DNA of 64,000 nucleotides. Source: Sciurus carolinensis (Eukaryota; Chordata; Mammalia; Rodentia; Sciuridae). The translations under genes and the position numbers were made by a program. A model generated the notes under the pieces. The model saw only the letters and a list, made by a program, of their open reading frames with translations, ran no database searches and was not told the origin of the DNA. The DNA lies in the NCBI RefSeq assembly GCF_902686445.1, contig NC_062213.1, forward strand, positions 55,377,268-55,441,267, written 5' to 3'. Shown here piece after piece: positions 33,922 through 44,439 of this stretch. The number at the start of each line of letters is the position of its first letter. Position 1 is the first letter of the stretch.

Positions 33922-34084
33922 CTCCCAGCCCCCATTATGTGTCATCATCCACTTATTAGCGATATCATTCGTCCTTTGGTTTTTTTGAGATTGGCTTATC
34001 TCACTTAGCATGATATTCTCCAATTTTATCCATTTGCCTGCAAATGCCATAATTTTATCATTCTTTATGGCTGAGTAATATTCC

Positions 34085-34111
34085 ATTATATATATATATA
34101 TATATATATAC
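34085..34111. repeat. (TA)n microsatellite within L1 ORF2
   Basis: About 13 TA units; reads as alternating Tyr-Ile on the L1 sense strand and causes a frameshift. Confidence 0.95.
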
Positions 34112-34904
34112 ACCACAGTTTCTTTATCCATTCATCAATTGAAGGATATCTAGGTTGGTTCCACAATCTGGCTATTGTGAACTGAGCAGCTATGAACATT
34201 GATGTGGCTGTATCTCTGTAATATGCTGATTTTAAGTCCTTTGGGTATAGGCCAAGGAGTGGGATAGCTGGGTCAAATGGTGGTTCCATTCCAAGTTTTC
34301 TAAGGAGTCTCCACACTGCTTTCCAGAGTGGCTGCACTAATTTGCAGCCCCACCAGCAATGTATGAGTGTACTTTCTCCCCACATCCTCGCCAACACCTG
34401 TTGTTGCTTGTATTCTTGATAATCGCCATTCTAATTGGGGTGAGATGGAATCTTAGGGTGGTTTTGATTTGCATTTCTCTTATTACTAGAGATGTTGAAC
34501 ATTTTTCCATATGTTTGTTGATTGCTTGTAGATCTTCTTCTGTGAAGTGTCTATTCATTTCCTTAGCCCATTTGTCGATTGGATTATTTGTATTCTTGGT
34601 GTAGAGTTTTTTGAGTTCTTTATAGATTCTGGAGATTAGTGCTCTATCTGAAGTATGATTGGCAAAGATTTTCTCCCACTCTGTAGGCTCTTTCTTCGCA
34701 TTGCTGATAGTTTCCTTTGCTGAGAGAAAGCTTTTTAGTTTGAATCTATCCCAGTTATTAATTCTTGCTTTTATTTCTTGTGCTATGGGAGTCCTGTTGA
34801 GGAAGTCTGGTCCTAAGCCGACATGTTGAAGCTCTGGACCTACTTTTTCTTCTATAAGATGCAAGGTCTCTGGTCTGATTCCGAGATCCTTAATCCATTT
34901 TCTA

Positions 34905-35318
34905 TACAGATTCAATGCAATTCCAATTAAAATCCCAATGATGTACCTTACAGAAATAGAGCAAGCAATTATGAAATTCATCTGGAAGAATAAAAAACCC
35001 AGAATAGCTAAAGCAATCCTTGGCAGAAAGAGTGAAGCAGGGGGTATCACAATACCAGATCTTCAACTCTACTACAAAGCAATAGTAACAAAAACGGCAT
35101 GGTATTGGTACCAAAATAGAAAGGTGGATCAATGGTACAGAATAGAGGACACGGACACAAATCCAAATAAATACAATTTTCTCATACTCGACAAAGGGGC
35201 CAAAAATATGCAATGGAGAAAAGATAGCCTCTTCAACAAATGGTGCTGGGAGAATTGGAAATCCATATGCAACAGTATGAAACTAAACCCATATCTCTCA
35301 CCATGCATGAAACTAAAC
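34905..35318 (+). pseudogene. L1 ORF2 segment, inverted part of the insertion
   Basis: Translation on the + strand reads [20 protein letters not shown], then [20 protein letters not shown] and [17 protein letters not shown], ending at MKLN. This is the part of ORF2 just downstream of the reverse-transcriptase core. It is open throughout. Confidence 0.93.
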
Positions 35319-35332
35319 TCAAGGTGTGTTCT
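35319..35332. repeat. Target-site duplication, right copy of 33.7 kb L1
   Basis: TCAAGGTGTGTTCT matches 33680-33693 exactly; it follows the inverted ORF2 segment. Confidence 0.93.
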
Positions 35333-37585
35333 GGTATTGTATCATAACTAAAAGAATTAAAAAAAAAGAAAGAAAAAAAATTAAAACATGAAGTTCCATA
35401 ATATTCAAGTAGGAAAGATTAATTGAAAAGGTCTCAACCTCTCATAAACATGTGATCAGTAAAATTTTCAATAGATTTAAATTTAATTTCCGATTAGGAG
35501 AGAATATTTAATATCACCTCTAGTGTCTTTTTGTTCAACAATTCTAAGTCTACCAGAAGGCCTTTGTAGCAGTTTTCTCAAAGTAAAACAAATTCTACTT
35601 TGTATATCATCTCTTCATGTTTAATTATACAGATTTGAATTTGAAGCACCAATTAATCAGTAATTAGATAGTACTGTACTAAAAGAAATTAAACAAAGAT
35701 AAAAACAAATATACAGCTCAGCAGAAGGCCATATCATGTGATAACATTTCATGTAGCATGGTTAAAATACTCCCTGAGAAATACAGGTTAACTGGGTCAT
35801 TAGCCATGTATTCCTTTGATTTTGTTGTTGTAGTTAGTGACCACCAATGCACTAGCAAACTTATCTCTATTCAGATAGAGAAGCACTCTGATTATTTTTC
35901 TTTTAATTCTTCATTGAAAATCTGCTTTATAATGCTTAATAATTATTTTTAAATGTAATGGTATATTTTGACAAGGGAAAATAAATGTACATTTTATAAT
36001 GATGCGTTCTCTATTGATGTTCATATTTTTAAAAAATTCACATAAACCAGCTTTTAAATTATCATACCCCTAAAGTAAAATGTTCACCTTATATGTGGAA
36101 AACCAAAAAGAGATCCAAAGCAATTTGAGGAAGAAGGGAAGAAAAGATCCCTAAAGCCAAGATGTAGAAGAGGAAAAAGGCATGGCTGTTTAGCAAGTCC
36201 TTTTAAGAATTGGGAGAAAGTGAAGGGACCATCTCCTTATAAAATCATGTCTTTCTCCTGCACCAAGGTCTCATGTCCTGGTTCTTAAACCTTTTGTCAG
36301 AGAAAAAGTAAAACTGACAGTGGGAAAGAGAAGTCAGCAGCTCCTATAACCTGGTTTTAGAATTACCAAAGGAAGTACCTGCCCAATGGGCCCCATATAG
36401 CAGCCAATGCCCTATGTAGCAGCTCATCTAGTGAGCCTTTCTCTTTCAAGGTCCCCAGCTTTTTCTTTCCCTCTGTGACCAGGACTGCATGGAGACACTG
36501 AGCCAACAAAACTTTTAGAATTACCTGAAGGTGCTTTTCCTTCTTTCCTTAGTACCATTTCAAGAGATTTCATTGCTGTAGGAAATGGGCATTGCCTGCA
36601 CCCACAAGTAGCATGATGTCATAAATTGCAGCTACTGGAAAATCTTAAATTATATGCCAGATGAATGAGCAGAGTTTCCTTCCTCTTAAGTATATGAAAT
36701 TGTCTCTCAAACTTCCGTGGAGGGAATTTCACTGTGCACTCTCAAGTTTGCTTTGAGAAGTATATTTAATTGCCAGCATTCGAAACAAGTAATTTGTCTT
36801 TTGATGCAACAGTTTGCTGAGAAAGAGCATAAGGTGCTTTGAGAAGAATTATAAAAGAAAATTTCAAAGTGTTCCATCTTTTGGTACCTTGGGTTGAAAG
36901 AATAGGCTTTGATGAATAATTTAGTATCAGGGTGGTTATCAGAGAGCCAAACTGGAATGATTTTTGTAACTTGATGAAATTAATTGAGCAGCTCCCCCAT
37001 TTGGGAACTATTTGATTTTTCTCTAGTTTTATGAATTTCTTTCCCCTACTATGTTGTGATGCAATGCTGTGAAGTTCTAAGAGTTCATTGCTTTTACAAA
37101 TTGTACAGCATACCTGTGAATGAAAGCCACATTTGTTGAAGTGACAATTCATTTGTGGATATGGCTTATTAATCCTCTATTGTGCCTCTTCAGCTCTTCC
37201 TTAATTGGAAAATGTTCATCTCTCGGGAAGTGGTACAATTTATTTGATGTCAATGTACTACATAAATTTTTGCCTCTTGGTTTTAACTTTCTTATTTGAA
37301 ATCAGTTTAAACAAGCTGAGTCTGATCACCATGACCATTACCTTATGAACTTTTATTCAGGGTTAACTGACCAAAATTAATGAACTAGAGTCATCTCTTC
37401 ATCTCAGTGAATGATTACTAATAGCTCTTCTCTTTAACAACATGTTAAGTATTCCTGTGACCTCGTCTTCCTCTAGTAGAGTATAGGAAAGAAAACAAAA
37501 CAAGTTTAAACACCCCTATTGTATTTCTCCTCCTGTCTCATCTCAGTAAATGGCTAATGCTCAAGCTAACACCTGAAACCATCCC
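35333..37585. other. Unique AT-rich intronic DNA
   Basis: No gene or named repeat was recognised. The section 36700-37210 is free of simple repeats and contains words such as AAATTAATTGAGCAG, so it may be a conserved non-coding element; this cannot be shown from one sequence. Confidence 0.4.
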
Positions 37586-38335
37586 ATATTCTTATTTGAT
37601 CATCTCCCCACCCAGTGCATCAGCCAGACCCACCAGGTCACTTGCTACCTGGTGGTAGCACCTTCCTCTATCCTGGTTCACACCACCACTTTCTCTCATC
37701 CAGAGCCCTGGCAACCATTTCCTAACTGGTTTTCCTTTTCTACTCTGCCTCCCTTAACATCCATTCTCCATATGGCAGCTCAGGTATTACTTTACAAATA
37801 TTAATCATATTATATCAGTAGGCTGCTTTTAAAGTCTTCTAGTGACTTCCCATTCCACTTAGAATAAAATTGAAACACCACCACAGCCACCAGACCCCAC
37901 GTGGATGACCAGCTCTGCACCAGTCTCCCCCTCTCACTGATGGGTCCCTCTTGAAACTTCACAAGTGCATTCTTGCTGCCTCACCTCCACGTGGGCTGCT
38001 GCTGCTGCTTAGAGTGCACATCACCTCAGGACCAGCTCCTCCCAGCCTCCACACTTCACCTCACATGTCACCTCCTCAGAGAGGCATTTCCTGATCACCT
38101 TAAGTGCCATCCACCCACAGTCACAGTCAGGTCTTCACTTTGTAGCCCCTGTCACTGTCAGATGTTATTTTGTTCCTTTTGGTTGGTTTACCTACTAGTC
38201 ATTGTGTTTCTTCCCACCAGCCTATGAGCTCCATGAAGGCAAGAACCCGTTTGCTGTTCACCATGGGTCACTTGTGCCTAGAATAGTCTCTAGCCCATTA
38301 ACCCACTCAATAAGTGTTGTAAGAGGAACTACAGA
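37586..38335 (+). mobile_element. L2 LINE 3' end
   Basis: GTGACTTCCCATTCCACTTA, CACCTCCTCAGAGAGGCATT, TCCTGATCACCTTAAG, then CCTATGAGCTCCATGAAGGC and CCCACTCAATAAGTGTTG follow the L2 3' end in sense order. It ends less than 200 bases before window exon 1. Confidence 0.85.
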
Positions 38336-38369
38336 TGAAAGAATTCTTCTCTTCTACATCTGTATGACT

Positions 38370-38422
38370 TTGAATCATTTGACCTCTTGACCTTCAGCTT
38401 CCTCATCTATAAAATGATTTTC
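38370..38422 (+). repeat. MIR fragment
   Basis: TTGACCTTCAGCTTCCTCATC followed by ATAAAATGATTTTCATTAG is a short sense MIR core. Confidence 0.55.
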
Positions 38423-38526
38423 ATTAGATTTTCATGGGTATATATTTTTTTAAAGTAAATAAGATAGCATGGCCCACTATGGCTGCAGCCTGAGCACAGT
38501 TAACAGTGCACCCTCCTGTCTTACAG

Positions 38527-38630
38527 GAAATCTTCAGAGGAACTAGACATGGACAAGGTGACAGCAGCAATGGTACTAACCAGTTTGTCAACCAGCCCTT
38601 TGGTTCGAAGTCCTCCTGTGCGGCCAAATG
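38527..38630 (+). CDS. ZNF704: ZNF704 internal coding exon (window exon 1 of 4)
   Basis: This 104-base exon contributes one base to a split Arg/Lys-type codon, then 34 codons beginning [20 protein letters not shown] and ending with the proline-rich PPVRPN, then one base of a split Glu codon. It is preceded by a pyrimidine tract ending CTTACAG and followed by a consensus GTAAGT donor. The peptide matches my memory of the segment of ZNF704 that precedes the Ser/Pro-rich domain; the close relatives ZNF395 and SLC2A4RG share the general layout, but the wording here fits ZNF704 best. The preceding exon(s), coding the N-terminal half, were not found upstream and must lie beyond the left edge, as expected for a gene with very long 5' introns. 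ZNF704 is a nuclear DNA-binding protein, reported as a transcriptional repressor. A long open frame on the opposite strand here is a shadow. Confidence 0.92.
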
Positions 38631-39169
38631 GTAAGTCCAGGGCATGGGCTTGTCACCAAGAATAGCCTCTCTTTGAGGATTCTCATTCCTCAGATCAAAA
38701 ATTGATCTTGAAGGAGAGAGAAATGAGGAAGAAATGGAGATTCCAGGGCTATTGACCTCCTTCCTCCACATTTTCCCAAAGATCCCACTGCATCCTGTCC
38801 AACACCCATTCACCTCACATTTACACATCATCACCTGTTTTCTGCCTTGTTTTCCAGAACACTTCTTTGCAGTACTTGCGTTGCTTTTTCCCAGGTAAAC
38901 GAAGATTGATCTAATAAAGTTATTTTCACTAACATTATTTCTGTTTGATTGGGGAAGTAGTTGGATTAAAGAACTCACTGAAGACTAAATATTTTTTAAA
39001 AGCATTATTCCAGAATCCTTAACCAAACAGAATTATTTAGTCCACTCATTAATTTTATATTTATCAAGTACCATCTAGATGATTTGAATACATGTTTGGA
39101 AAATAGTGTCTACATTCCCAAATAGTATACAGTCTCTTTGGGGAAAAAAAGACTATCAACCATAGCCAT

Positions 39170-39372
39170 ATTAATGGCTGGCATTTATTGAGCATTTACT
39201 ATGCTTACTTTATCTCATGTAATTCTCCCAACAATTCTATGTAATGTTATTATCATTATTTTACAGATAAGTAAACGGAGTTGCATCGGGATTAATTGGC
39301 TTGTAAATGGCAGAACTGAAATTCTAGTCCCTATCTTTCTGATTCCAGATCCTACTGTCTTAACCATGATAT
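39170..39372 (-). repeat. MIR SINE (old), antisense
   Basis: TTATTGAGCATTTACTATGC, ATTATTTTACAGATAAGTAA and CAGATCCTACTGTCTTAACC are the reversed MIR order. Confidence 0.85.
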
Positions 39373-39699
39373 AATATTGATACATCATGATAAACCAGGA
39401 GGGCAGGCAGTGGGCAATGGAGTTGGATAGATGAACCAGGAGCTTTACCATGATGGGTCATGTATACCTGGCTAGGAGTGTGAACTGTATTCTGAGACTA
39501 TAAGAGCTACTACATAGACAGCAAAAAGACAGGATTAGGATTACCAAAAAATAATAATAATAAGCCATACACATGGGAGGCCTGAACCTTGGTGTTCACA
39601 ATGCAACTGAATGGAACATAACTGAAAAAAGTGAAGAAGGGAAAATCAACAGAGGAGAAGTACAGAATGTGTCAGGGATGACTTTCAGGCAGATGGTGT

Positions 39700-40130
39700 G
39701 CTTCAGCAAGGGATGAGGAACAAAGGCAGAGAAATCGCTTTCTTGGTGAATGTTTAGGGTAAGAGGTGGTTTTGCTGAAGACGATAGTTCTAATTTGAAG
39801 CATGTTTGGGACAGTGCCTAAGGATCATTGCAGAGGCAGCATCTGGTGAAGATCTGGGTGTAGCCTTGGGAGTGAGAACTGCACTGATGGTATAGAGGAA
39901 TTAGAAGGTAATGCGATGAAGCTGTGAGTCAGTGAGATTCCCCAAAGAGAACTGTGTAGAAGCAAGCTCTGTGATGAGGTTACCATCACGTAAAGAACTG
40001 GCAGAGGAAAGTTAGTGACCAGAGAGGTAGAGGAAAACCAGGAGAGTGAAGTTTCATGGAAGCCAAGGGAAGAGCATGTTTCAAGGAGGGTCAAGCATGA
40101 AAGAGACTGCATCAGGAAAATGTCACTGGT
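39700..40130 (-). mobile_element. L2 LINE remnant, antisense
   Basis: GGAAAACCAGGAGAGTGAAG, GGAAGCCAAGGGAAGAGC and GTTTCAAGGAGGGTCAAGCA match the reversed L2 ORF2 region closely enough to recognise. The open frames on both strands here are shadows of it. Confidence 0.72.
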
Positions 40131-42164
40131 AGCGCTAGGAGAACATTCATGGAGAACTCCCCGTGGGAAGAGGCCAGATTTCTGTTCACCAAAATGTAAG
40201 ATTTTGGTAGACACTGAGTCTACCAAATGGGACTTAATAGCGATGGAAAACTTCTCTCCAAAACAGCACAATCATGAGATTGAGCTATGGTTCACACACA
40301 GTTTGGTTGTAAACATGAGGTGTTCATATAAATTTGTGGACATCCAATCAGTCCTCATCCAAATCTATTCCAACCCCATTAGAAGTCGAAATAACTATTA
40401 TGATGCTGGGAATGCAAATATCAGAGTCAGTAAATGCCCAGCAGCTTGATTCACGGAACCTGAGTGACTCCCCCTGCTTAGGTGCTAAGGAGGTCTGGTG
40501 CTCTTGAGATGAGGCGGGCCTCTCTTATTCAGGGAAATGACCTCTCTTCTAGAGGCTTCTTGGCAAACAAGTATCCTGATTTGTCTTTCTCAGCCTGACA
40601 GTACTATGAAAGAAGTATTATAGTAAGAGCAAAACTAGAGGCACCCCCAAAACATATTCTAGGGGGAAAAAAGAAATATATTTTAATCATTATTTTTACC
40701 ATTGAATTTTTCTAGTAGAGTACATTTTTAGTGTTCCTTTGTATTTAAAGGTTAGAATTAAACCTTTTGATCCTTCCATACAAACTTTTGTTAGCACAGT
40801 AATAGAATAATTCAGTGTTCATTTATGGTTTAAAAAATAACTACTCAACTAATAACCCCAAATTGTCTGATATCTCTCATTTAGTCTGCAACAGGAAACA
40901 CATTTTTAAATAGGCATTCACTTTTGGGAGTAAAAAAATGTTCTCCAGAGTTATAGTATATCAGTGAATTTTTGGAAACTGTTGTGATCCTTTCGTTGCC
41001 TGACAAGGATTGTTCTGTCAGGAGGTGGGTCTGCAAAGAGGGTGAGAGTCCAGCAGTGCCTGTCTGTATTCTTTGCAAACACTTGTATAAGATATGGAGA
41101 AAAGTTCCCACTAAGAAACATGAATCAGTTCTGACTTATTCTGAAGAATTCATTTCTATATCACTTCGTCCTTCTGATTAAATAGTGTTCCTTAAGGAAC
41201 TATCATTCATAAATTGATAAGCAAATTAACTTTGGCATTGATGTGAAGCAACGTATTCCCTTTGTATTAATAGTTCTCAAGATAAATTCAGTTCCTCACA
41301 CTAAACATGATTATACATCTAGCACCATGAACTTGATTCTGTTGTACAAGTGCATACTGGGGTGTGTTTATTAGCTACCTGGGCTTTCCAAGTGTTGCTT
41401 TCACACCAAGCAACATCACCTATGGCTGACCATTGGCTCCCCCTGACGTACTATTATCCTAAATGGAGAGTTTTCTTGATCATAAAAGGCAGCTCCAGTC
41501 CACTAAGGGCATTGGTCTGTTAGAATACAGGGAGTGAGATGATACTTTGATTTTTATGCTGGCAGGGTGTGAGCCTGCATAAATGACCATTTGATTCTGA
41601 CAACATTGCTATAATGAACTGGGCCATTTCAGTTTCATTTTAAAATATCATGCCTTTAACTAAACTTTTTGCTTGACATAGTTAAGGTTTATGCTAGAAA
41701 TCTATAATTAGATAAGGTAGTTAAGTTTTTCCATGAATGCTAGTCTTGACTTCATTACTAATTACACAGACATTAGTAGTATTTTTTAATGAGGTATTTT
41801 GGGATTTTTTTCCTCCTCGTAGTTAGAATAATGTGGTTCTAATATATTCAAAATGCACATAAATATGTAAGAGAAGTTATCCAGAAAGAAAGTAGAATTC
41901 ATACAAATGCTAATTAAGATTGGATCTCTTGAGGAGTAAAGCAAATCTTCAGTGATTAAAAACACCCTCTCCCCAAGACATTTTAACTGGGCAAAAAAAT
42001 CTCTCCATTAGCAAAACCTTCCCATAGTGTTTTCTACCACAGGTGGAAAGGTAAAATTGAACACCAATCTTATCAGTTATTATTGCCAGTAAATTCTTAT
42101 CTGATTCCAGTTTGCCAGAGAGAATACAGAACATTCATAGGGTTCACAGATGCACTCATTAAAT
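40131..42164. other. Intronic DNA with no recognised feature
   Basis: About 2 kb of AT-rich sequence without a gene or a repeat I can name. Confidence 0.4.
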
Positions 42165-42330
42165 CAAGGACAGACAGGGCTTGGACCCCAGACTTACCAG
42201 GATCATACTTACTAGTCAAGTGGCAAGTCATTTAACTTCCTGCTGCCTCAGAGTCCTCATTTTTAAGATTGGGATGAACTTTACTCTGAGAGGCATATAC
42301 AACAGTGCTTGGGCCTTTACCAGTGAGCTT
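42165..42330 (+). repeat. MIR SINE (old)
   Basis: AGTCATTTAACTTCCTGC, then CTCAGAGTCCTCATTTTTAAG and AACAGTGCTTGGGCC follow the sense MIR order. Confidence 0.7.
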
Positions 42331-42345
42331 TGGTGGTGATTGATT

Positions 42346-42541
42346 GGTAATGGTGATTGAACCCAGTGGGGTTTTACCACTAAGCTACATTCCCAGTCCT
42401 TTTTGTTTTTTTGTTTTTTTGTTTTTTTTTTTTTTCTGAGACAGGATCTCCCTAAATTGCTAAGGCGGGCCTGGAACTTGCAATCCTCCTGCCTCAGCTT
42501 CCCAAGTTGCTGGGATTACAGGCAAGTGCCACCACACCCAG
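42346..42541 (-). repeat. B1-dID dimeric SINE, antisense
   Basis: The reversed ID half (TGATTGAACCCAGTGGGG, CCACTAAGCTACATTCCCAG) is followed by a T-rich linker and the reversed B1 half (GAGACAGGATCTCCCTAAAT to GTGCCACCACACCCAG). Confidence 0.92.
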
Positions 42542-42738
42542 TATGCCAATGCACTTTGTAAGATGTAAAACACAGAGAATGTAAGGCACTGTTATTTGAC
42601 AGCTTAGGAAATGGCTTTAAGGAACTATTCAAAAATAATTATTTCTTTGAGTCTTAAATCATAAGCTGACCCCCTATAAATGTATTCCAAAAAGCAAGAG
42701 TTTATGAGTACTTCCTTCTTTAAAAGTTAAAATTGACT

Positions 42739-42909
42739 GGGGAGGCTGAGGCAGGAGGATCGCTAGTTCAAAGCCAACTTCTGTAGAAGCGAGGCCCTCA
42801 GCAACCCAGTGAGACTATCTCTAAATAAAATTCAAAATAGGGCTGGGGATGTGGCTTAGTGATTGAGTGCCCCTGCGTTCAATCCCTGGTACGCCCCCCA
42901 AAAAAATTA
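42739..42909 (+). repeat. B1-dID dimeric SINE, 5' truncated
   Basis: GGGGAGGCTGAGGCAGGAGG starts mid-B1; the ID half reads GGGCTGGGGATGTGGCTTAG to GTTCAATCCCTGGTACG. Confidence 0.93.
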
Positions 42910-43164
42910 AAATTAGAATGGGGGGAGGGACTCTGTGACCAAATAATCTGGAAGAATACTATAAATAATATCCCTCTTAGATATACTGCAGTCAGTAAAC
43001 CCAGAGTTCCCCAAACTTCATGAACAAGAAAATTGTTTTTTTTTTTCTTTTTATAACACAGTCCCGAGGAACTAATGTTGCACATCAGAGAACTCAGAAA
43101 AACCTGTTATCACGTGGTTAAAATAACTAAATGTTTATGATCTATAATGTGACTAGGAGGGGCT

Positions 43165-43182
43165 GGGATATATAAATAGGGT
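43165..43182 (+). promoter_or_regulatory. TATA-like sequence upstream of window exon 2
   Basis: GATATATAAATAGGGTA contains a good TATAAATAG match about 130 bases before the exon. No further promoter evidence is visible, and there is no in-frame ATG between it and the exon. Confidence 0.25.
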
Positions 43183-43309
43183 AAAAACTTACATACCCAG
43201 CTGTTGCAAATTTCTGAATGGGAGGCGGAATCGAGGTTCCCATTTCCCGGGTTAACAGCAGCTGGCCCCGCAGAGCAGCCCGCACTGACCTGCGTTTGTG
43301 TGCCCGCAG

Positions 43310-43542
43310 AGGGCCTCAGCGGATCCTGGAAGGAGGGCGGGTGCGTGCCCTCCAGCACCAGCAGCAGCGGCTACTGGAGCTGGAGCGCCCCCAGCGACCA
43401 GTCCAACCCGTCCACGCCGTCGCCGCCGCTGTCCGCGGACAGCTTCAAGCCCTTCCGCAGCCCCGCGCAGCCGGACGATGGCATCGACGAGGCAGAGGCC
43501 AGCAACCTGCTCTTTGACGAGCCCATTCCCAGGAAAAGAAAG
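43310..43542 (+). CDS. ZNF704: ZNF704 internal coding exon, Ser/Pro-rich segment with basic motif (window exon 2 of 4)
   Basis: The exon has 233 bases: two complete the Glu codon begun in the previous exon, followed by 77 codons. It starts [15 protein letters not shown], runs through a serine-rich stretch ([15 protein letters not shown]) and a proline-rich stretch (STPSPPLS), then an acidic segment ([16 protein letters not shown]), and ends PIPRKRK. The final PRKRK is a plausible nuclear localisation signal just ahead of the zinc finger; the Leu-containing acidic stretch before it resembles the export-signal region described in the relative ZNF395 (inference). The acceptor is GCCCGCAG and the donor GTGGGT. 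The exon is much richer in G, C and CpG than the surrounding intron, which produces long open frames in all other phases; those are shadows. The split-codon phases at both ends match the neighbouring exons exactly. Confidence 0.93.
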
Positions 43543-44054
43543 GTGGGTGTGTGGCCGCCTCCCGCGGTTTTGTTTCCAGGTTGCAGAGGGACACTTTGGC
43601 CGTGGGGAAGGTGATGATCTCGCCCTTCTTCACATAACCACAAGCAGGCTTCGTTTCCCTTTAAGGTCTTAGAAGTTTCGAAATAAACTTGTCTCAATTA
43701 AAGACAAAAATAACTGAAATACTGAAATGTGATGTGCCCCATCCAGCACACATGCCCCCATCTTCTAGGTCTTACCAGTATTTGAAGTTAGAAAATGGAC
43801 TTAAACTTCATTTGTTAATTAGGTCACTCTCTTCATGGGAATCATTTTTTTCACATTGTAAAATATTGTTAATATCTTTTTCTCTTCCCTGCTTCTATCA
43901 TTGTTAGAAAGACTATTTTGTAGCTCGTTTTTGTACAACCAGATGTGACATATACATGAAAGCTGACATAAAACATAGGTACATGCTTACATACTGAAAA
44001 TTTTACTTATCAAACAAAAATGAAAAAGATCCAATTAATCCATATAATAAGTTA

Positions 44055-44222
44055 ATTGATTACACTTTTATTTAGTCCTCACAGTAGTCCTGTATGGTAA
44101 GTATTATATGGAACCTGGGATCAGGGACATCATACATTTAACTGGCCCTATTGGTGGTTTGAGAGCCACCACTCAAACCCATATCTTCCTGAACACAAAG
44201 CTCATATTCTTTTCATTCCATT
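44055..44222 (-). repeat. MIR SINE (old, diverged), antisense
   Basis: TTTATTTAGTCCTCACAGTA, GTCCTGTATGGTAAGTATT and ACTCAAACCCATATCTTCCT follow the reversed MIR order. Confidence 0.65.
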
Positions 44223-44439
44223 CAGGTACATTTAAATTATTATTTTTGCTCACTGTGTTTTTCAGAAGGCTTTCTATTTCATGGAATAACAGAAGACTAC
44301 TAAATCTGGAAAACATGTAGGCATCATATTTTAAATTATCATGTAAATATGAAGCTGATTTTATATATTAGTTTTTAAATTTGTATTAATAGTTTCATTA
44401 ATAATGACTGTTCACGAAAATCCAAGGCAGAGCCTTAAG

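Larger units (their letters stand above)
33853..34909 (-). pseudogene. L1 ORF2 C-terminal remnant, two frameshifts
   Basis: Three overlapping open frames follow each other on the - strand. The first reads [19 protein letters not shown] through [12 protein letters not shown]; the second continues from about 34390 with [20 protein letters not shown] to DEWIKKLWCIYIYI; the third continues from about 34110 with MEYYSAIKNDKIMAFAGKW to LENIMLSEISQSQKNQ. One frameshift lies near 34375-34395 and one in the TA array at 34087-34110. There is no internal stop, which points to a fairly young copy. The endonuclease and reverse transcriptase core are absent. The third frame runs on through the telomere-like hexamers as GLVLGLELGLG and stops at 33853. 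Confidence 0.9.
33694..35318 (-). mobile_element. L1 insertion with 5' inversion (twin priming)
   Basis: From left to right on the + strand: poly-T (the reversed poly-A tail), reversed 3'UTR with telomere-like hexamers (33889-33921), reversed ORF2 C-terminal region up to about 34907, then a segment in the opposite (+) orientation from about 34905 to 35318. The inverted part codes [19 protein letters not shown] through [18 protein letters not shown], which in normal L1 ORF2 comes immediately before the [18 protein letters not shown] segment that starts the reversed part. TCAAGGTGTGTTCT flanks the whole at 33680-33693 and 35319-35332. Confidence 0.95.
1..38526 (+). other. ZNF704: ZNF704 upstream intron (3' 38.5 kb of it)
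   Basis: Everything left of the first visible exon is read as one long intron, because no segment with coding wording for the N-terminal half of ZNF704 was found on the + strand. It contains the L1 complex at the left edge, a mosaic of MIR, L2, old L1, SINE and LTR insertions, and stretches of unique AT-rich DNA. The intron boundary at the right end is the CTTACAG acceptor. A small or alternative exon could have been missed by eye. Confidence 0.75.
38631..43309 (+). other. ZNF704: ZNF704 intron between window exons 1 and 2 (4,679 bases)
   Basis: The intron runs from a GTAAGT donor to a GCCCGCAG acceptor and interrupts a codon after its first base. It holds a MIR on the - strand (39170-39370), an L2 remnant (39700-40130), a MIR (42165-42330), and two B1-dID SINEs. 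The stretch 40131-42164 shows no repeat I recognise. A TATA-like ATATATAAATAG lies about 130 bases before the 3' end. Confidence 0.85.

Noticed and set aside
34337..35050. 237-codon open frame on the - strand taken as one L1 protein
   Set aside because: Its first 47 codons are the reverse of the inverted + strand segment; true ORF2 wording begins at about 34909.
38424..38978. 184-codon open frame on the - strand
   Set aside because: It overlaps the ZNF704 exon at 38527-38630 on the opposite strand; the coding wording is clearly on the + strand.
39825..40449. Two overlapping open frames of 148 and 144 codons on opposite strands
   Set aside because: They lie in and beside an antisense L2 remnant and have no recognisable domains.
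43218..43697. Several overlapping open frames in other phases and on the - strand around the CpG-rich exon
   Set aside because: High GC removes stops in every phase; only the phase matching ZNF704 splits codons correctly with its neighbours.
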